Shown: positions 8,284-17,433, counted from the stretch's first letter. The stretch: DNA of 52,625 nucleotides from Candidatus Sumerlaeota bacterium (GCA_007132725.1 SLOD01000084.1:1-52625); one strand, 5' to 3'. Numbers and translations: made by a program. The notes: generated by a model not told the origin, from the letters alone.

Positions 8284-8520
8284 ATGTATGGAATCGTTAT
8301 GGTTGAAAAACTTAAAAAGAACAAATTAAAAGATTTTCGAAAACAAAATCTTATCAGCAAATCAGAACTTGCAAGAAATGCCGAAATATCCCTTGTAACA
8401 CTTGACAGAATTGAAAAAGGGTTTGACTGCAGACTTTCAACGAAAAGAAAGATCCTTGAGGCTCTCGGTCTTGATCTTGATGAAAAAGATATCGTTTTTC
8501 CTGAAAAAGAATCCGAATAA
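8284..8520 (+). CDS. Small XRE-type helix-turn-helix DNA-binding protein
   Basis: A 78-residue protein that is almost entirely an HTH domain, so probably a dimeric DNA-binding regulator. The stretch LISKSELARNAEISLVTLDR (about residues 24-43) is the HTH, followed by IEKGFDCRLSTKRKILEALG, the typical XRE/Cro closing helices. From memory, similar stand-alone proteins ending in a KD.VF-like tail occur widely in Deltaproteobacteria, but I know of no defined target. Start choice is open: ATG 8284, or the in-frame ATG 8299, which has GGAA at a reasonable distance. The HTH is unaffected. It has its own promoter and faces the convergent mglA gene 17 bases away. Confidence 0.85.
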   Translation: MYGIVMVEKLKKNKLKDFRKQNLISKSELARNAEISLVTLDRIEKGFDCRLSTKRKILEALGLDLDEKDIVFPEKESE

Positions 8521-8537
8521 GATTCAGTAACGGTTTC

Positions 8538-9122
8538 TTAAATATCTATTTTTTTTATTACCATTCTCATGATGGTTTTGAAGGTATCAAAAACACTCTT
8601 TCCTTCTAAAGCACAGGCTACAAACTCTTCGTACTTTTCTTCCGGATTGAAAATATTCCGCATCTCATCAACAGACATTGCGTTGGGAAGGTCTGTCTTG
8701 TTATACTGAATAACAAGCGGAATTTTCTCAAGAATTACCGAATTCATGAGGAGGTTCGTTTTTAAATTATTGAAGCTTTCTATATTGGCATCCATCCTTT
8801 CCTTTTGGGCATCTACAACGAATACTATTCCGTCACACCCTTTTAATATCAGCCTTCTTGAAGAATCATAGAAAACCTGTCCGGCAACAGAATAAACATG
8901 AACTCTCAGCTTCATTCCTTTTACTGTGCCAATGTTAATGGGAAGAAAGTCGAAAAAAAGGGTTCTTTCCGTGTCAGTCTTTATTGAAAACATTTTTCCC
9001 CGGTTGGCAGGGTCTATGTTGGAGTAAATGTATTCTATGTTGGTGGTCTTACCAGACAATCCCGAACCGTAATAAACTATTTTACAGTTAATTTCCTTAA
9101 TGATCTTATTAACAAGTACCAT
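8538..9122 (-). CDS. mglA: MglA-type Ras-like small GTPase
   Basis: A 194-residue homologue of Myxococcus MglA, the Ras-superfamily GTPase that sets cell polarity and drives gliding or twitching motility by cycling at the cell pole. The opening REINCKIVYYG-like stretch, P-loop GSGLSGKTT (19-27), TERTLFFDFLPI, RVHVYSVAGQVFYDSSR (SVAGQ at 78-82), GCDGIVFVVDAQ, IQYNKTDLP (NKxD at 141-144) and a final GKSVFDTF all align with MglA by eye. MglA has TVPGQ where this protein has SVAGQ, nearer to the Ras DTAGQ. The roadblock GAP partner MglB is not adjacent, although mglBA pairs are usual. The gene has a good promoter of its own and is divergent from purB. Confidence 0.93.
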   Translation of the reverse strand: MVLVNKIIKEINCKIVYYGSGLSGKTTNIEYIYSNIDPANRGKMFSIKTDTERTLFFDFLPINIGTVKGMKLRVHVYSVAGQVFYDSSRRLILKGCDGIVFVVDAQKERMDANIESFNNLKTNLLMNSVILEKIPLVIQYNKTDLPNAMSVDEMRNIFNPEEKYEEFVACALEGKSVFDTFKTIMRMVIKKIDI

Positions 9123-9166
9123 TTCTCAAACCTTTTCTTTTTCCAACACCCTCTAACAAACAGGGT

Positions 9167-9195
9167 ATCATACTTTCGGGTTTGTAATAATTCAA
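9167..9195 (-). promoter_or_regulatory. Promoter for mglA
   Basis: On the minus strand TTGAAT and TATGAT (5 of 6) lie 17 bases apart, predicting a start near 9160 and a leader of about 40 bases. A TATAAT at 9209-9214 on the same strand has no good -35. Confidence 0.5.
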
Positions 9196-9282
9196 TTTTT
9201 TAGAATCAATTATAGATTTTATTTCAAAAATCAGGTATGATTCCCTGTTTTTTGCAATGGAAACCTTACCGGAGACAGCAAT

Positions 9283-10656
9283 ATGAGTGAAATAACGAAT
9301 CTTTCGGTTCTTGATGGAAGATACTGCCATCAAACAGAAGAGCTTAAAGAAATCTTTTCCGAGTACGGACTGATAAGCCACAGAGTCTTTGTTGAAATTG
9401 AGTGGCTTAAATTTATTCTGAACGATCTGGGCTTTATGCCTCTTACAGAAGAGGAAACCGAGTCTGTTTCTGCCATTTGTTCCGGATTCAACAGGGAAAG
9501 TGCCTTGATGGTCAAGCAAATTGAAAAAACGACAAATCATGATGTCAAAGCTGTCGAATACTATATTAAGCAGCAACTTGAAAACAGAGGACTTTCCAAA
9601 ATAAAAGAATGGGTACATTTTGCATGTACTTCTGAGGATATAAACAATGCTTCCTATGCTTTAATGGTTAAAAAAGGAAGAGCGATCCTTATTCGATTTA
9701 TGGAGGAACTGCTTGAAAAAATAGAAGGTTTAGGAAAACTTTATAAAAACATACCCATGATGGCAAGAACTCACGGACAGCCGGCAACGCCTACAACTGC
9801 GGGAAAAGAGTTTATAAATTTTGCACAAAGGATCCAAAGAGAACTTTTAATTTTAAAAAAATGCCAAATAGAATGTAAGGTCAATGGGGCAACTGGTTGT
9901 TTTAATGCACATTTTTTCGTAAAACCCGAATTTGACTGGATTAAAGCCTCTGAAAATTTTGTCTGCAACAAACTTCACCTTTCTCCCCTGCTTTGGACCA
10001 CACAGATCAATAATTATCATTATCTGTCCGAGTTGTTCCATGTGCTTATAAGAATCTGTGGCACCCTCATTGACCTTGACCGTGATATGTGGGGCTATAT
10101 TTCAATAAACTATTTTAAACAAAAAACCATCGAGGGAGAAGTGGGATCTTCGACTATGCCCCACAAAGTAAACCCGATAGATTTTGAAAACAGCGAGGGA
10201 AATCTCGGCATAGCGACTTCAATACTTGAACATTTAGCTCTTAAACTGCTTTGCTCAAGATTTCAAAGAGATCTGACAGACTCAACGGTTCTCCGTAACA
10301 TCGGGGCAGCTTTTGGGTACTTTCTTATCGGAATAAAGAGTTCTCTTAAAGGACTTTCAAAAATCGATCTTAATGAAAAGTTGCTTGAGCAGGATCTTGA
10401 AGAAAACCTTGCTCTTCTTGCAGAACCTATACAAACGGCAATGAGAATTTACGGAGAAGAAAATCCTTATGAAAAACTTAAAGAACTCACAAGAGGTAAA
10501 AAAATAGACAGAGAGTCTTATGTTTTATTTATAGAGTCTCTTCAAAATATTCCTTTGGAGATCAAGCAGAAAATGAAAGAGCTTTCCCCTTCAAAATATA
10601 CAGGACTTGCAGAAAAACTTGTAGATCTTTATTTTTACAAAAAAAAAGAACGCTGA
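9283..10656 (+). CDS. purB: Adenylosuccinate lyase
   Basis: PurB cleaves succinyl-AICAR and adenylosuccinate, releasing fumarate in purine synthesis. The 457 residues match the long E. coli-type enzyme rather than the shorter 430-residue Bacillus type. The fumarase/aspartase signature GSSTMPHKVNPIDFENSEGN is present around residues 287-306 and carries the mobile active-site loop. TTNHDVKAVEYY, FACTSEDINNASY and MARTHGQPATP are the other substrate-binding blocks. GGAGA precedes ATG 9283. It is divergent from mglA, and purE lies 6 kb downstream in another operon, so purine genes are dispersed here. Confidence 0.97.
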   Translation: MSEITNLSVLDGRYCHQTEELKEIFSEYGLISHRVFVEIEWLKFILNDLGFMPLTEEETESVSAICSGFNRESALMVKQIEKTTNHDVKAVEYYIKQQLENRGLSKIKEWVHFACTSEDINNASYALMVKKGRAILIRFMEELLEKIEGLGKLYKNIPMMARTHGQPATPTTAGKEFINFAQRIQRELLILKKCQIECKVNGATGCFNAHFFVKPEFDWIKASENFVCNKLHLSPLLWTTQINNYHYLSELFHVLIRICGTLIDLDRDMWGYISINYFKQKTIEGEVGSSTMPHKVNPIDFENSEGNLGIATSILEHLALKLLCSRFQRDLTDSTVLRNIGAAFGYFLIGIKSSLKGLSKIDLNEKLLEQDLEENLALLAEPIQTAMRIYGEENPYEKLKELTRGKKIDRESYVLFIESLQNIPLEIKQKMKELSPSKYTGLAEKLVDLYFYKKKER

Positions 10657-10679
10657 TTTAACACAAAACTTGATTGCTG

Positions 10680-10708
10680 TTGAATTTTAGAGCAATTTCA
10701 AGTACAAT
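10680..10708 (+). promoter_or_regulatory. Promoter for lipoprotein and mnmE
   Basis: TTGAAT and TACAAT (5 of 6) are 17 bases apart, in the gap after purB. The start is expected near 10715, about 30 bases before ATG 10746. Confidence 0.55.
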
Positions 10709-10745
10709 GTTCCTTGATACTGTTTTTTTAAGTCCGGAGAAAAAG

Positions 10746-11750
10746 ATGAATAAAAAATTTTTTACAGCCCTGTTTGTATTTATGTTTGTTTTTGTTTTTT
10801 CATGTTCTTCCGAAGATATGGGGGAAGAAGTTGGCGGACCTCCTGATGACTGGGATTATGGCAATGTTGTAAGCGATGATGATCTTAAGTCTTATGATGA
10901 AGATGCTACTGAAGGCGAAAAACCGGGAGAAGAAGAAAGCCCTTCTTCTGATGAAGATGTTGAAAATGGCGAAAACGGAAATGAATTGGCCAAAGGTTGT
11001 GGAAACGAACATGTTGAGTACGAAGAAAGGTGTGACAGCCCTGTCCCTGTTGAATGCCAAAATCTCAATCCCAATATGGACGGGATTGCATACTGTGCCC
11101 ACGACTGCCTTTCTTACGATTTGTCCAGCTGTAGTTTAAAAAAGGGAATATGGGGGGTTCTTAATGTAAGGTTCCGTACTAACTTTATTCTTGACGGAGC
11201 AAAAATTTCCGACCCCGCTTATTTTAATAAGGGTTCTTTGCCTTATGCCGCTTTTGGAGCAATTTATGGAGAAGACGAAAAACAAATTCCCTCTAAAAAT
11301 CAGCGATCCCTTGTCTCTTTTGCCGTCACCTCAGATTACAAAGCAACCTTCGGAACAAAACGGCAGCTTTTTGTAAAACAGAATCCTGTTGTAGGGGGAG
11401 TCCCGGGGTTTCCCAAGCTGGAACTGGAGTTTGCTCCGGGAGGAATAAAAAAAGGAAGTGAATACAGAATAAATGCTATAAGCGTTATAGATTTTATTGA
11501 CGGTCTTTTCGGACTGGTAAGGTTCAGGCTTATTGAAAACCAGGAGGGTATAGAGTGTATAATGGGCCTGGGGTATTCCGGCTCTGTTTATATTACCGAT
11601 GTGATCCCTGAAAATGTAGATCTTTTTGAAGGTGGATCTGTCGAGGTTGTTGCCAACAATGTCATTTTCTATCATCCTGATGATATTGCAGAAATGGGCG
11701 GAGAGCCAATTCCGGAAAGTGTTCTGAACTATCCTGTCTGCACTAAATAA
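10746..11750 (+). CDS. Secreted lipoprotein with acidic linker, function unknown
   Basis: A 334-residue lipoprotein. The signal peptide FVFMFVFVFSC ends in a lipobox Cys, so it should be lipidated and carried to a membrane. The next 70 residues or so are rich in Asp, Glu, Gly and Ser (EEVGGPPDDWD and similar) and probably form a flexible stalk. A Cys-rich segment, CGNEHVEYEERCD through CAHDC, follows and recalls the DUF4215-like Cys repeats of myxobacterial surface proteins (CGNG..E..E.CD). The last 200 residues show no motif I know and look beta-rich. ATG 10746 has CCGGAGAAAA upstream; an in-frame TTG at 10674 lies ahead of the promoter. mnmE follows 5 bases later. Confidence 0.8.
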   Translation: MNKKFFTALFVFMFVFVFSCSSEDMGEEVGGPPDDWDYGNVVSDDDLKSYDEDATEGEKPGEEESPSSDEDVENGENGNELAKGCGNEHVEYEERCDSPVPVECQNLNPNMDGIAYCAHDCLSYDLSSCSLKKGIWGVLNVRFRTNFILDGAKISDPAYFNKGSLPYAAFGAIYGEDEKQIPSKNQRSLVSFAVTSDYKATFGTKRQLFVKQNPVVGGVPGFPKLELEFAPGGIKKGSEYRINAISVIDFIDGLFGLVRFRLIENQEGIECIMGLGYSGSVYITDVIPENVDLFEGGSVEVVANNVIFYHPDDIAEMGGEPIPESVLNYPVCTK

Positions 11751-11755
11751 AACCT

Positions 11756-13102
11756 ATGTATCACGACAGAGTAAACTTGACAATTTCAGCTTTAGCCTCT
11801 GCTCCGGGAAGCAGCATAGGTATTATCAGAGTTAGCGGGACCGACGCTTTTAAGATATCTACAGAAATATCCGGAAAAACTTCTTTTGAACACATGAAAG
11901 CATCTCTTGTAAAAATAAAAAATTCTCACGGAAAAATCATTGAGCAGTGTCTTTGTCTTCCTTTTTTCGGCCCCCACTCTTTTACCGGGGAAGATGTTGT
12001 AGAGTTTCACACCCACGGTGCAACAAAAAATGCAAAAGATATTCTACAGCTAATAAATGAATCCGGAGCTGTCCCGGCTTTGAAAGGAGAGTTTTCTTTC
12101 AGAGCGGTTTTAAACAACAAAATGTCTTTAAACGAAGGTCTTTCTCTTAACACCCTCATTTCAGCAGAAAACCCTTTATCTGTCGAGCTTTCAAGAAAAG
12201 TTTCTTTTGAAGACACTTTTGTTGAAGAATTACAGAATCAACTTAAAGAATGGGAACATTTCCATATTCTCTCCACAGCAGTAGTGGACTTTCCCGATCA
12301 AATGAACAGTGAAATTGATTCTGAAAAACTGAAAAACGCCGGGGAAAAACTGAAAAGTCTTCTCGTCTCTGTCGTTGAAAACAGCCAAAGCTACCAAAAG
12401 ATGCTTGACTTTACTGTGCTTATCCTTGGAAGACCAAATGTTGGAAAGTCAACTCTTTTCAACTATCTTCTAAAGAAAAACAGGGCTATAATTTCTTCTG
12501 ACGAGGGAACAACGCGGGACTATATTTCTGAAACCCTGTTTATAAAAGGGTTTCCTCTTAAACTTGTTGACTCTGCAGGAATAAGGAACAGCTGTTCAAA
12601 CATTGAGGCCGAGGGGGTAAAAAGGTCGCGGTTTTTGCTTCAAAATGCAGATCTGCTGCTTGTTGTTCTTGATTCTTCTTTGCCTCTTCAAAAAGGTGAC
12701 CATCAAATTTTAAAGGAAACTTCCGGCAAACCAAGGATCGTTTTATATAATAAAGCAGACTTGAACTTTGATGCTGAAAAACATAACAGATTGAATTTTT
12801 TGAAGATAAGTTCAAAAACCGGAGATGGCATAACATTGTTGCTTGAACAAATAGAGGCTTTTGTTTCAAACAACCTTCCTGATACCAATAGAGCTGTTTT
12901 TTTCTCTGACTGGCAGATGGCAACCGCCAACAAAATAATCGAGAACATTGATACTCTTCAAAATATTGCCGACACCGACCAAATTGAAATAACTTCCCTT
13001 GTAATTAAAAATATTTTTTCTGATGTTTCAAATCTATCGGGAAAAATTTCAACCTTCAACCTATATGATGAAATTTTCAGTTCTTTCTGTCTGGGAAAGT
13101 AA
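11756..13102 (+). CDS. mnmE: tRNA-modifying GTPase MnmE
   Basis: MnmE works with MnmG to install carboxymethylaminomethyl or aminomethyl groups on wobble U34 of tRNAs. The 448-residue protein has the tetrahydrofolate-binding N-domain (IGIIRVSG, FTGEDVVEFHTHG). The G domain carries P-loop LGRPNVGKST (about residue 224), DEGTTRDYISE, DSAGIR and YNKADL. The conserved C-terminal FCLGK corresponds to the FCIGK that holds the catalytic Cys. Length and order are normal. It follows a lipoprotein gene by 5 bases, with mnmG next downstream on the same strand, so both halves of the modification enzyme are nearly together. Confidence 0.97.
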   Translation: MYHDRVNLTISALASAPGSSIGIIRVSGTDAFKISTEISGKTSFEHMKASLVKIKNSHGKIIEQCLCLPFFGPHSFTGEDVVEFHTHGATKNAKDILQLINESGAVPALKGEFSFRAVLNNKMSLNEGLSLNTLISAENPLSVELSRKVSFEDTFVEELQNQLKEWEHFHILSTAVVDFPDQMNSEIDSEKLKNAGEKLKSLLVSVVENSQSYQKMLDFTVLILGRPNVGKSTLFNYLLKKNRAIISSDEGTTRDYISETLFIKGFPLKLVDSAGIRNSCSNIEAEGVKRSRFLLQNADLLLVVLDSSLPLQKGDHQILKETSGKPRIVLYNKADLNFDAEKHNRLNFLKISSKTGDGITLLLEQIEAFVSNNLPDTNRAVFFSDWQMATANKIIENIDTLQNIADTDQIEITSLVIKNIFSDVSNLSGKISTFNLYDEIFSSFCLGK

Positions 13103-13163
13103 TGGGCCTTTTCAGCGCCTTATTTTACTTTAGAGAGCTTTTGTGATATATGAATACCGAAAT

Positions 13164-13197
13164 ATTGGCTTGCCCCGTTTTTTTTGTTACAGCCAAT
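13164..13197 (+). other. Inverted repeat ahead of mnmG
   Basis: ATTGGCT at 13164-13170 is repeated as AGCCAAT at 13191-13197 across a 20-base loop containing TTTTTTTT. It could form a small leader hairpin or hold a regulator, or be chance. Confidence 0.3.
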
Positions 13198-13226
13198 TTT
13201 AGAAAGCCTGTTTTCATGGTGGTTTT

Positions 13227-15116
13227 ATGAAGATTTTTGATGTCACGGTAGTTGGCGGCGGACACGCAGGAATAGAGGCTGCTTTTGCAGCTTCCCGCTT
13301 AGGATCTAAAGTGCTGCTCGTCACAATGACGATAGAAAAAATCGGAGAAATGTCATGCAATCCGTCTATCGGAGGACAGGGCAAAGGTCAAATTGTCCGC
13401 GAGATAGATGTTCTGGGCGGGCTTATGGGTAGAGCCGCAGATTTTTCTGCAATACAGTACAAGGTGTTGAACCGGAGAAAAGGTCCGGCTGTTCAAGCTT
13501 TAAGGTGTCAATCAGACAAAGAACTTTATTCTTCATATATGAAAAACTTTCTTTTAAATAGAAAAAATATTTCTGTTTTTCAGGGAAAAGTCCGCAATTT
13601 TGAAGTGTGCAGCGACGGGATTTTTGTTATTAATGACGGAATGGGCCAAAAATTTAAAACAAAAACTGTTGTCTTTACCCCTGGAACTTTTCTTAATGGA
13701 CAAATTAAAATAGGGTCTCTTGTTTGTGAAGGCGGTCGTTTAGGAGAGCATTCTTCCAATACTGTTTCCGGGCAGATCCAGGAACTCGGGCACATCCCTG
13801 TGAGATTAAAAACAGGAACTCCTGTGAGAATTCTTGGGAGAACTGTTGATTTTTCAAAAATGGAAATTCAAAATGGTGAGACAGACTGTTCCCCTTTTTC
13901 TGTTCATACACAAAATATACTTCAAAAACAAATCCCCTGCTACATCACCCGCACAACAAACGCAACAAAAGAGATCGTGGAAAAAAATCTTCACTTGTCA
14001 CCTCTTTACGGCCATAATCAGTCAATAGAAGGAATAGGTCCCAGATACTGCCCTTCTATTGAAGATAAAATTGTTAAGTTTCCCTCGAGAGAGAGTCATC
14101 AGGTGTTTGTCGAGCCTGAGGGATGGAACTGTTTTGAGTACTACCCTAACGGAATATCAACCTCTTTACCGATAAATGTTCAGAAAAAGCTGCTTAAGAC
14201 CATTCCCGGTTTTGAAAACGCTGAAGTTACCAGGCCGGGCTACGCTATCGAGTATGATGCTTTTGACCCAAGAGACCTGAAAAACACTTTGGAAAGCCGG
14301 TTTGTCAGCTCCCTGTTTCTTGCGGGACAGATAAACGGAACCAGCGGGTACGAAGAAGCTGCGGCACAAGGGCTTGTGGCCGGAGTAAATGCCGCCTTAA
14401 AAGCTAAAGGGATGGATGCTGATTTCACCCTTTCCCGGACAGAATCCTACATAGGGGTACTGATCAGTGATATCACATCTACCGGTATTGACGAACCGTA
14501 TAGAATGTTTACCTCCAGAGCTGAATTCCGTTTACAGATCAGAGAAAACAATGCTCCGGAGCGGCTGTTGGAAAAAGCTTATCAATACAAACTTGTCAAT
14601 GAAAAAACTTATTGCCGGGAAAAAAATAAAATTTCTCAAATACAGACTCTAGTTAATTATCTTGACTCGGTTTTTCTGCCTCCGGATAAAAAAACAAACA
14701 CAAAACTTACAAATATTGGCGAACAACCTTTAAACAAACCTGTTTCTTTAAGTTCTCTTCTAAGACGACATTCTATGAGTCGGGAAAAACTTCAAATATT
14801 TTCTGAAAAATCTTTTGCTGTAACAGACGATATCTGGACCCGGGCAGAAGTTGAGATCAAATATGCAGGGTTTGTTCAACACGAAATAGAAGAGATCAAA
14901 AGATTGAGCAACCTTCAACAATACTCTGTTCCGGAAGACTTTTCTTATGATGACATTCCCGGACTTACAAACGAAGCGAAGCAAAAGCTCAAAAGAAAAA
15001 AGCCGGAAAATCTTGCACAGGCGGCAACTGTTCCCGGCATCACTCCTGCCGCAATATCAATTCTTATTCTTTATCTAAAACGAAAGTCCAATGAAAAAAA
15101 ACAACCCGGAAACTAA
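13227..15116 (+). CDS. mnmG: tRNA uridine 5-carboxymethylaminomethyl modification enzyme MnmG (GidA)
   Basis: The FAD-dependent partner of MnmE in wobble uridine modification. The 629 residues open with the Rossmann fold [15 protein letters not shown], then [20 protein letters not shown], the GidA signature. [22 protein letters not shown], the C-terminal [16 protein letters not shown] and FTSRAEFRL are all present. Full length, no breaks. Its 3' end overlaps the rsmG start by 26 bases, the classical gidA-gidB pair near an origin. ATG 13227 is the conserved start; its ribosome site, GGTGG, is weak. Confidence 0.98.
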   Translation: MKIFDVTVVGGGHAGIEAAFAASRLGSKVLLVTMTIEKIGEMSCNPSIGGQGKGQIVREIDVLGGLMGRAADFSAIQYKVLNRRKGPAVQALRCQSDKELYSSYMKNFLLNRKNISVFQGKVRNFEVCSDGIFVINDGMGQKFKTKTVVFTPGTFLNGQIKIGSLVCEGGRLGEHSSNTVSGQIQELGHIPVRLKTGTPVRILGRTVDFSKMEIQNGETDCSPFSVHTQNILQKQIPCYITRTTNATKEIVEKNLHLSPLYGHNQSIEGIGPRYCPSIEDKIVKFPSRESHQVFVEPEGWNCFEYYPNGISTSLPINVQKKLLKTIPGFENAEVTRPGYAIEYDAFDPRDLKNTLESRFVSSLFLAGQINGTSGYEEAAAQGLVAGVNAALKAKGMDADFTLSRTESYIGVLISDITSTGIDEPYRMFTSRAEFRLQIRENNAPERLLEKAYQYKLVNEKTYCREKNKISQIQTLVNYLDSVFLPPDKKTNTKLTNIGEQPLNKPVSLSSLLRRHSMSREKLQIFSEKSFAVTDDIWTRAEVEIKYAGFVQHEIEEIKRLSNLQQYSVPEDFSYDDIPGLTNEAKQKLKRKKPENLAQAATVPGITPAAISILILYLKRKSNEKKQPGN

Positions 15117-15735
15117 CAATGTTTCACGTGAAACATTGTTTAAGTTGTTAACCGATGCTGCCGGAGAACTCAACATACGCCTCTCCAAGGACGTCCTTCT
15201 TTCTCTTTTTCTTTTCTGGGAATTGCTTTTAAAGTGGAACGCCACCCACAACCTTACTTCTGTTACCGATACAAAAAGGGCTGTTATTCGTCATTTTGCA
15301 GACTCACTTCTGCCTCTTTCGGAAAAAAATTTTTTTGAAGAAGGAGTTTCCGTTCTCGATTTCGGAACAGGGGGCGGTTTTCCCGGAGTACCCCTTTCTG
15401 TTTGTCTGCCGAAGTGTTCTTTTTTTCTTCTTGATAAAGCCCGGAAAAAAATATCCTTTCTCAAATATGCCTCAGCTCACCTTTCTCTTTCCAATGTTTT
15501 TCCTGTATGTGGAAACTTGGTGGATATTGGCAGAAAATATGATGTCGTTGTTTCAAGAGCTGTTAACATTGAGCCGGCTTTGCAGAATAAAATAAAGACG
15601 ATCCTTGCCCCATCAGGTGTTTTTATACAGTATCTTTCTTCAAGCCAAGAACTTGCTTATGACAAAAAACTTATTTTTTCAAAAACTTATTTTTTAGCAG
15701 GGCTTAAGCGGAAACTCGCTTTCTATCAGTTTTGA
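15091..15735 (+). CDS. rsmG: 16S rRNA (guanine(527)-N7)-methyltransferase RsmG (GidB)
   Basis: RsmG methylates G527 of 16S rRNA with S-adenosylmethionine. The 214-residue protein has the SAM motif [16 protein letters not shown] and [13 protein letters not shown], both diagnostic. The N-terminal residues NVSRETLF are the translation of a parS site (15120-15135). As far as I recall, a VSRET-type N-terminus is common in GidB proteins for this reason. The start at 15091 lies inside mnmG, so the two are probably translationally coupled. In many bacteria parA and parB follow; here an unknown secreted protein and purE follow instead. Confidence 0.96.
   Translation: MKKNNPETNNVSRETLFKLLTDAAGELNIRLSKDVLLSLFLFWELLLKWNATHNLTSVTDTKRAVIRHFADSLLPLSEKNFFEEGVSVLDFGTGGGFPGVPLSVCLPKCSFFLLDKARKKISFLKYASAHLSLSNVFPVCGNLVDIGRKYDVVVSRAVNIEPALQNKIKTILAPSGVFIQYLSSSQELAYDKKLIFSKTYFLAGLKRKLAFYQF
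15115..15140 (+). promoter_or_regulatory. parS: parS chromosome-partitioning site, perfect palindrome
   Basis: TGTTTCACGTGAAACA at 15120-15135 is an exact match to the near-universal ParB-binding parS sequence. The symmetry extends to a perfect 26-base palindrome from 15115 to 15140. It lies in the first codons of rsmG, about 6.4 kb left of the oriC candidate, which is where parS sites cluster in other bacteria. Confidence 0.95.
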
Positions 15736-15760
15736 CTTTTTTGTTTTTTTCTGCTAATCT
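15732..15760 (+). promoter_or_regulatory. Putative promoter for the purE-dnaA gene run
   Basis: TTGACT overlaps the rsmG stop, and TAATCT follows after 17 bases. The predicted start near 15767 is 20 bases before ATG 15787. If real, this may be the main promoter for the run ending in dnaA. Confidence 0.4.
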
Positions 15761-15786
15761 TCCTGTGAATATTTGCCGGAGGCATT

Positions 15787-16290
15787 ATGCAGAAAGTTCT
15801 TGTTTTGTTTTTATTCTTTTTATTTTTATTTCCAGTATCCCCTTCTTCTTACGATATTAATTTCTTGACAAGAAAGTATCAAGGGGTAGCTATCGGACAG
15901 CTTACCCTTGCCTACAGATTGATTTCTCTTTCAACAAGCCTTGCTATTTCTAAAGCGGTAGACAAAGAGTACATCATTTCCCTGCTTGACAATGTTGATG
16001 CCACTGTTATGAACTCCAAAAGAATAATTGCTTCCAATGACAGAGATCCAGACCCGCTTACACTTGAAATTTTAAAAGGGATCGAGTTTTTTGTTACCTG
16101 TTCAAAAAATGTTAAAGAATACTCTTCCAACCAGAACTATGAAAATCTGACCAAAGTCAGAGTCTGTATTGAAAATTCTTCAAACATTATTGACAGCCTG
16201 ACAGACAACTTTAATTCCCTCAATAAAAAAGAACTTGAAAAGAAAGAAGTAGAAGAAAAAAAGTCCGAAAAAGAAAAAAGAAAACCCTGA
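15787..16290 (+). CDS. Secreted helical protein of unknown function
   Basis: A 167-residue protein with a clear signal peptide (KVLVLFLFFLFLFPVSPSS) and no lipobox Cys, so it is probably periplasmic. The mature part looks mostly helical, with two cysteines about 30 residues apart (near 113 and 127 in the precursor) that could pair. It ends in a charged Lys/Glu tail (KKELEKKEVEEKKSEKEKR). I do not recognise a family. GGAGGCATT precedes the ATG. It sits between rsmG and purE and may be first in the transcript that reaches dnaA. Confidence 0.75.
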   Translation: MQKVLVLFLFFLFLFPVSPSSYDINFLTRKYQGVAIGQLTLAYRLISLSTSLAISKAVDKEYIISLLDNVDATVMNSKRIIASNDRDPDPLTLEILKGIEFFVTCSKNVKEYSSNQNYENLTKVRVCIENSSNIIDSLTDNFNSLNKKELEKKEVEEKKSEKEKRKP

Positions 16291-16313
16291 ACAACTATTT
16301 AATGGAGGATGTT

Positions 16314-16799
16314 ATGGCTAAAGTTATGATTTTAATGGGTTCAGACTCCGACTGGCCTGTTATGAAAAAAAGTACTGAAATCTTAAAAAAATTCGATGTA
16401 GATTTTGAAGTAAGGGTAAGTTCCGCTCATAGAACACCTCAAAAAACAGTGGCTCTGGTTGAGAATTTTAATGGAGCATGCTTTATTATCGGAGCCGGAG
16501 CAGCAGCCCATCTTGCCGGAGTAGTTGCCGCCCACACGACAAAACCTGTTATTGCTGTTCCGATCAATGCGACACCTTTAAACGGGGTTGATGCTCTTTA
16601 TTCAACTGTTCAGATGCCTTCCGGTATTCCGGTAGCATCAATGGCAATTGACGGCTCAAAAAACGCCGCTCTTTTTGCCGTACAAATAATCGCTGTGTCT
16701 GATGAAAAAAAAAGAAAAAAGCTGGTGCAATACAAAAAAGACATGGTTACGGAAGTAAATGCAAAAGACGAAAATCTTCAAAAATCTATTTCGGAGTAA
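16314..16799 (+). CDS. purE: N5-carboxyaminoimidazole ribonucleotide mutase PurE
   Basis: PurE (class I) shifts the carboxyl group of N5-CAIR to give CAIR in purine synthesis. The 161 residues match the family length. MGSDSDWPVM, VSSAHRTPQ and IIGAGAAAHLAGVVAAHT are the nucleotide and catalytic motifs with the active His of SAHR. The start at 16314 is set by GGAGG five bases ahead; the in-frame ATG at 16302 would add four residues and overlap that site. purK is not adjacent. The tsaC-like gene follows 4 bases later. Confidence 0.96.
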   Translation: MAKVMILMGSDSDWPVMKKSTEILKKFDVDFEVRVSSAHRTPQKTVALVENFNGACFIIGAGAAAHLAGVVAAHTTKPVIAVPINATPLNGVDALYSTVQMPSGIPVASMAIDGSKNAALFAVQIIAVSDEKKRKKLVQYKKDMVTEVNAKDENLQKSISE

Positions 16800-16803
16800 C
16801 TAA

Positions 16804-17433
16804 ATGGAAATACTATCGATCGAAGAAGCCGCGTGGAAAGTCAGGAATGGAAGCGTTATAGCTTATCCTACAGAAACTATTTATGGCTTGGGAACAATAA
16901 TCTTCGAAGAAGAGCCGGTAATGAGGATCAAAAAAATCAAGGGGCTCCCTGAAAACAAACCTCTTTCTGTGCTTGTTTCCAATAATAAAACCGAAATGCT
17001 TTATGAACTTGTAGAAACATTTCTTCCTGTAGCCCAGAGACTTGCGAAATTTTTCTGGCCGGGACCATTGACCATCATACATGAATGTAAAGAAGATTTG
17101 CCCGGTTTCATAACGGGAAATACCGGTTTTGTCGGAATAAGATGTTCACCGTTTTCTTTTGTCAATAGTTTTTTAGATTTTGTCGGCCATCCCGTAGTGA
17201 GTACCAGTGCCAATCCTACAGGAGCCTCCCCGGCGACTAACTATGAAGAGATCTTTTCATATTTTGACGGAATGATCGACGGGGTTTTGATAAATGAAGA
17301 AACCATATCTTTTGATAAAAAAAACCAACCTCTGAACATTCCTTCCACAATTGTAAAAGTAGACGCTCATAATTTTGAGATAATAAGAGAGGGAGCCATT
17401 AAAAAGGATGATATCATTAGAAAAATCTTTTAA
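16804..17433 (+). CDS. tsaC: L-threonylcarbamoyladenylate synthase (Sua5/TsaC/YrdC)
   Basis: Makes threonylcarbamoyl-AMP from threonine, bicarbonate and ATP for the t6A37 modification of ANN-decoding tRNAs. The 209-residue single-domain protein has YPTETIYGLG near the start, KIKGLPENKPLSVLV, FWPGPLTII, GIRCSPF and VVSTSANPTGASPA, the full YrdC set. It lacks the extra C-terminal Sua5 domain, so it is TsaC-length with a slight extension. The 3' end overlaps the next methyltransferase gene by 26 bases. Confidence 0.95.
   Translation: MEILSIEEAAWKVRNGSVIAYPTETIYGLGTIIFEEEPVMRIKKIKGLPENKPLSVLVSNNKTEMLYELVETFLPVAQRLAKFFWPGPLTIIHECKEDLPGFITGNTGFVGIRCSPFSFVNSFLDFVGHPVVSTSANPTGASPATNYEEIFSYFDGMIDGVLINEETISFDKKNQPLNIPSTIVKVDAHNFEIIREGAIKKDDIIRKIF

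Noticed and set aside
9109-9618. Long minus-strand open frame antisense to purB
   Set aside because: It lies opposite a clear purB reading frame, shows no domain, and contains the mglA promoter region.
10800-11102. Minus-strand open frame inside the lipoprotein gene
   Set aside because: It is a shadow of the repetitive GAA/GAT codons of the acidic linker.
13103-13226. T-run and 7-base inverted repeat as a terminator after mnmE
   Set aside because: The T run is in the loop rather than after the stem, so it does not have the form of an intrinsic terminator. I kept it only as a weak inverted repeat.
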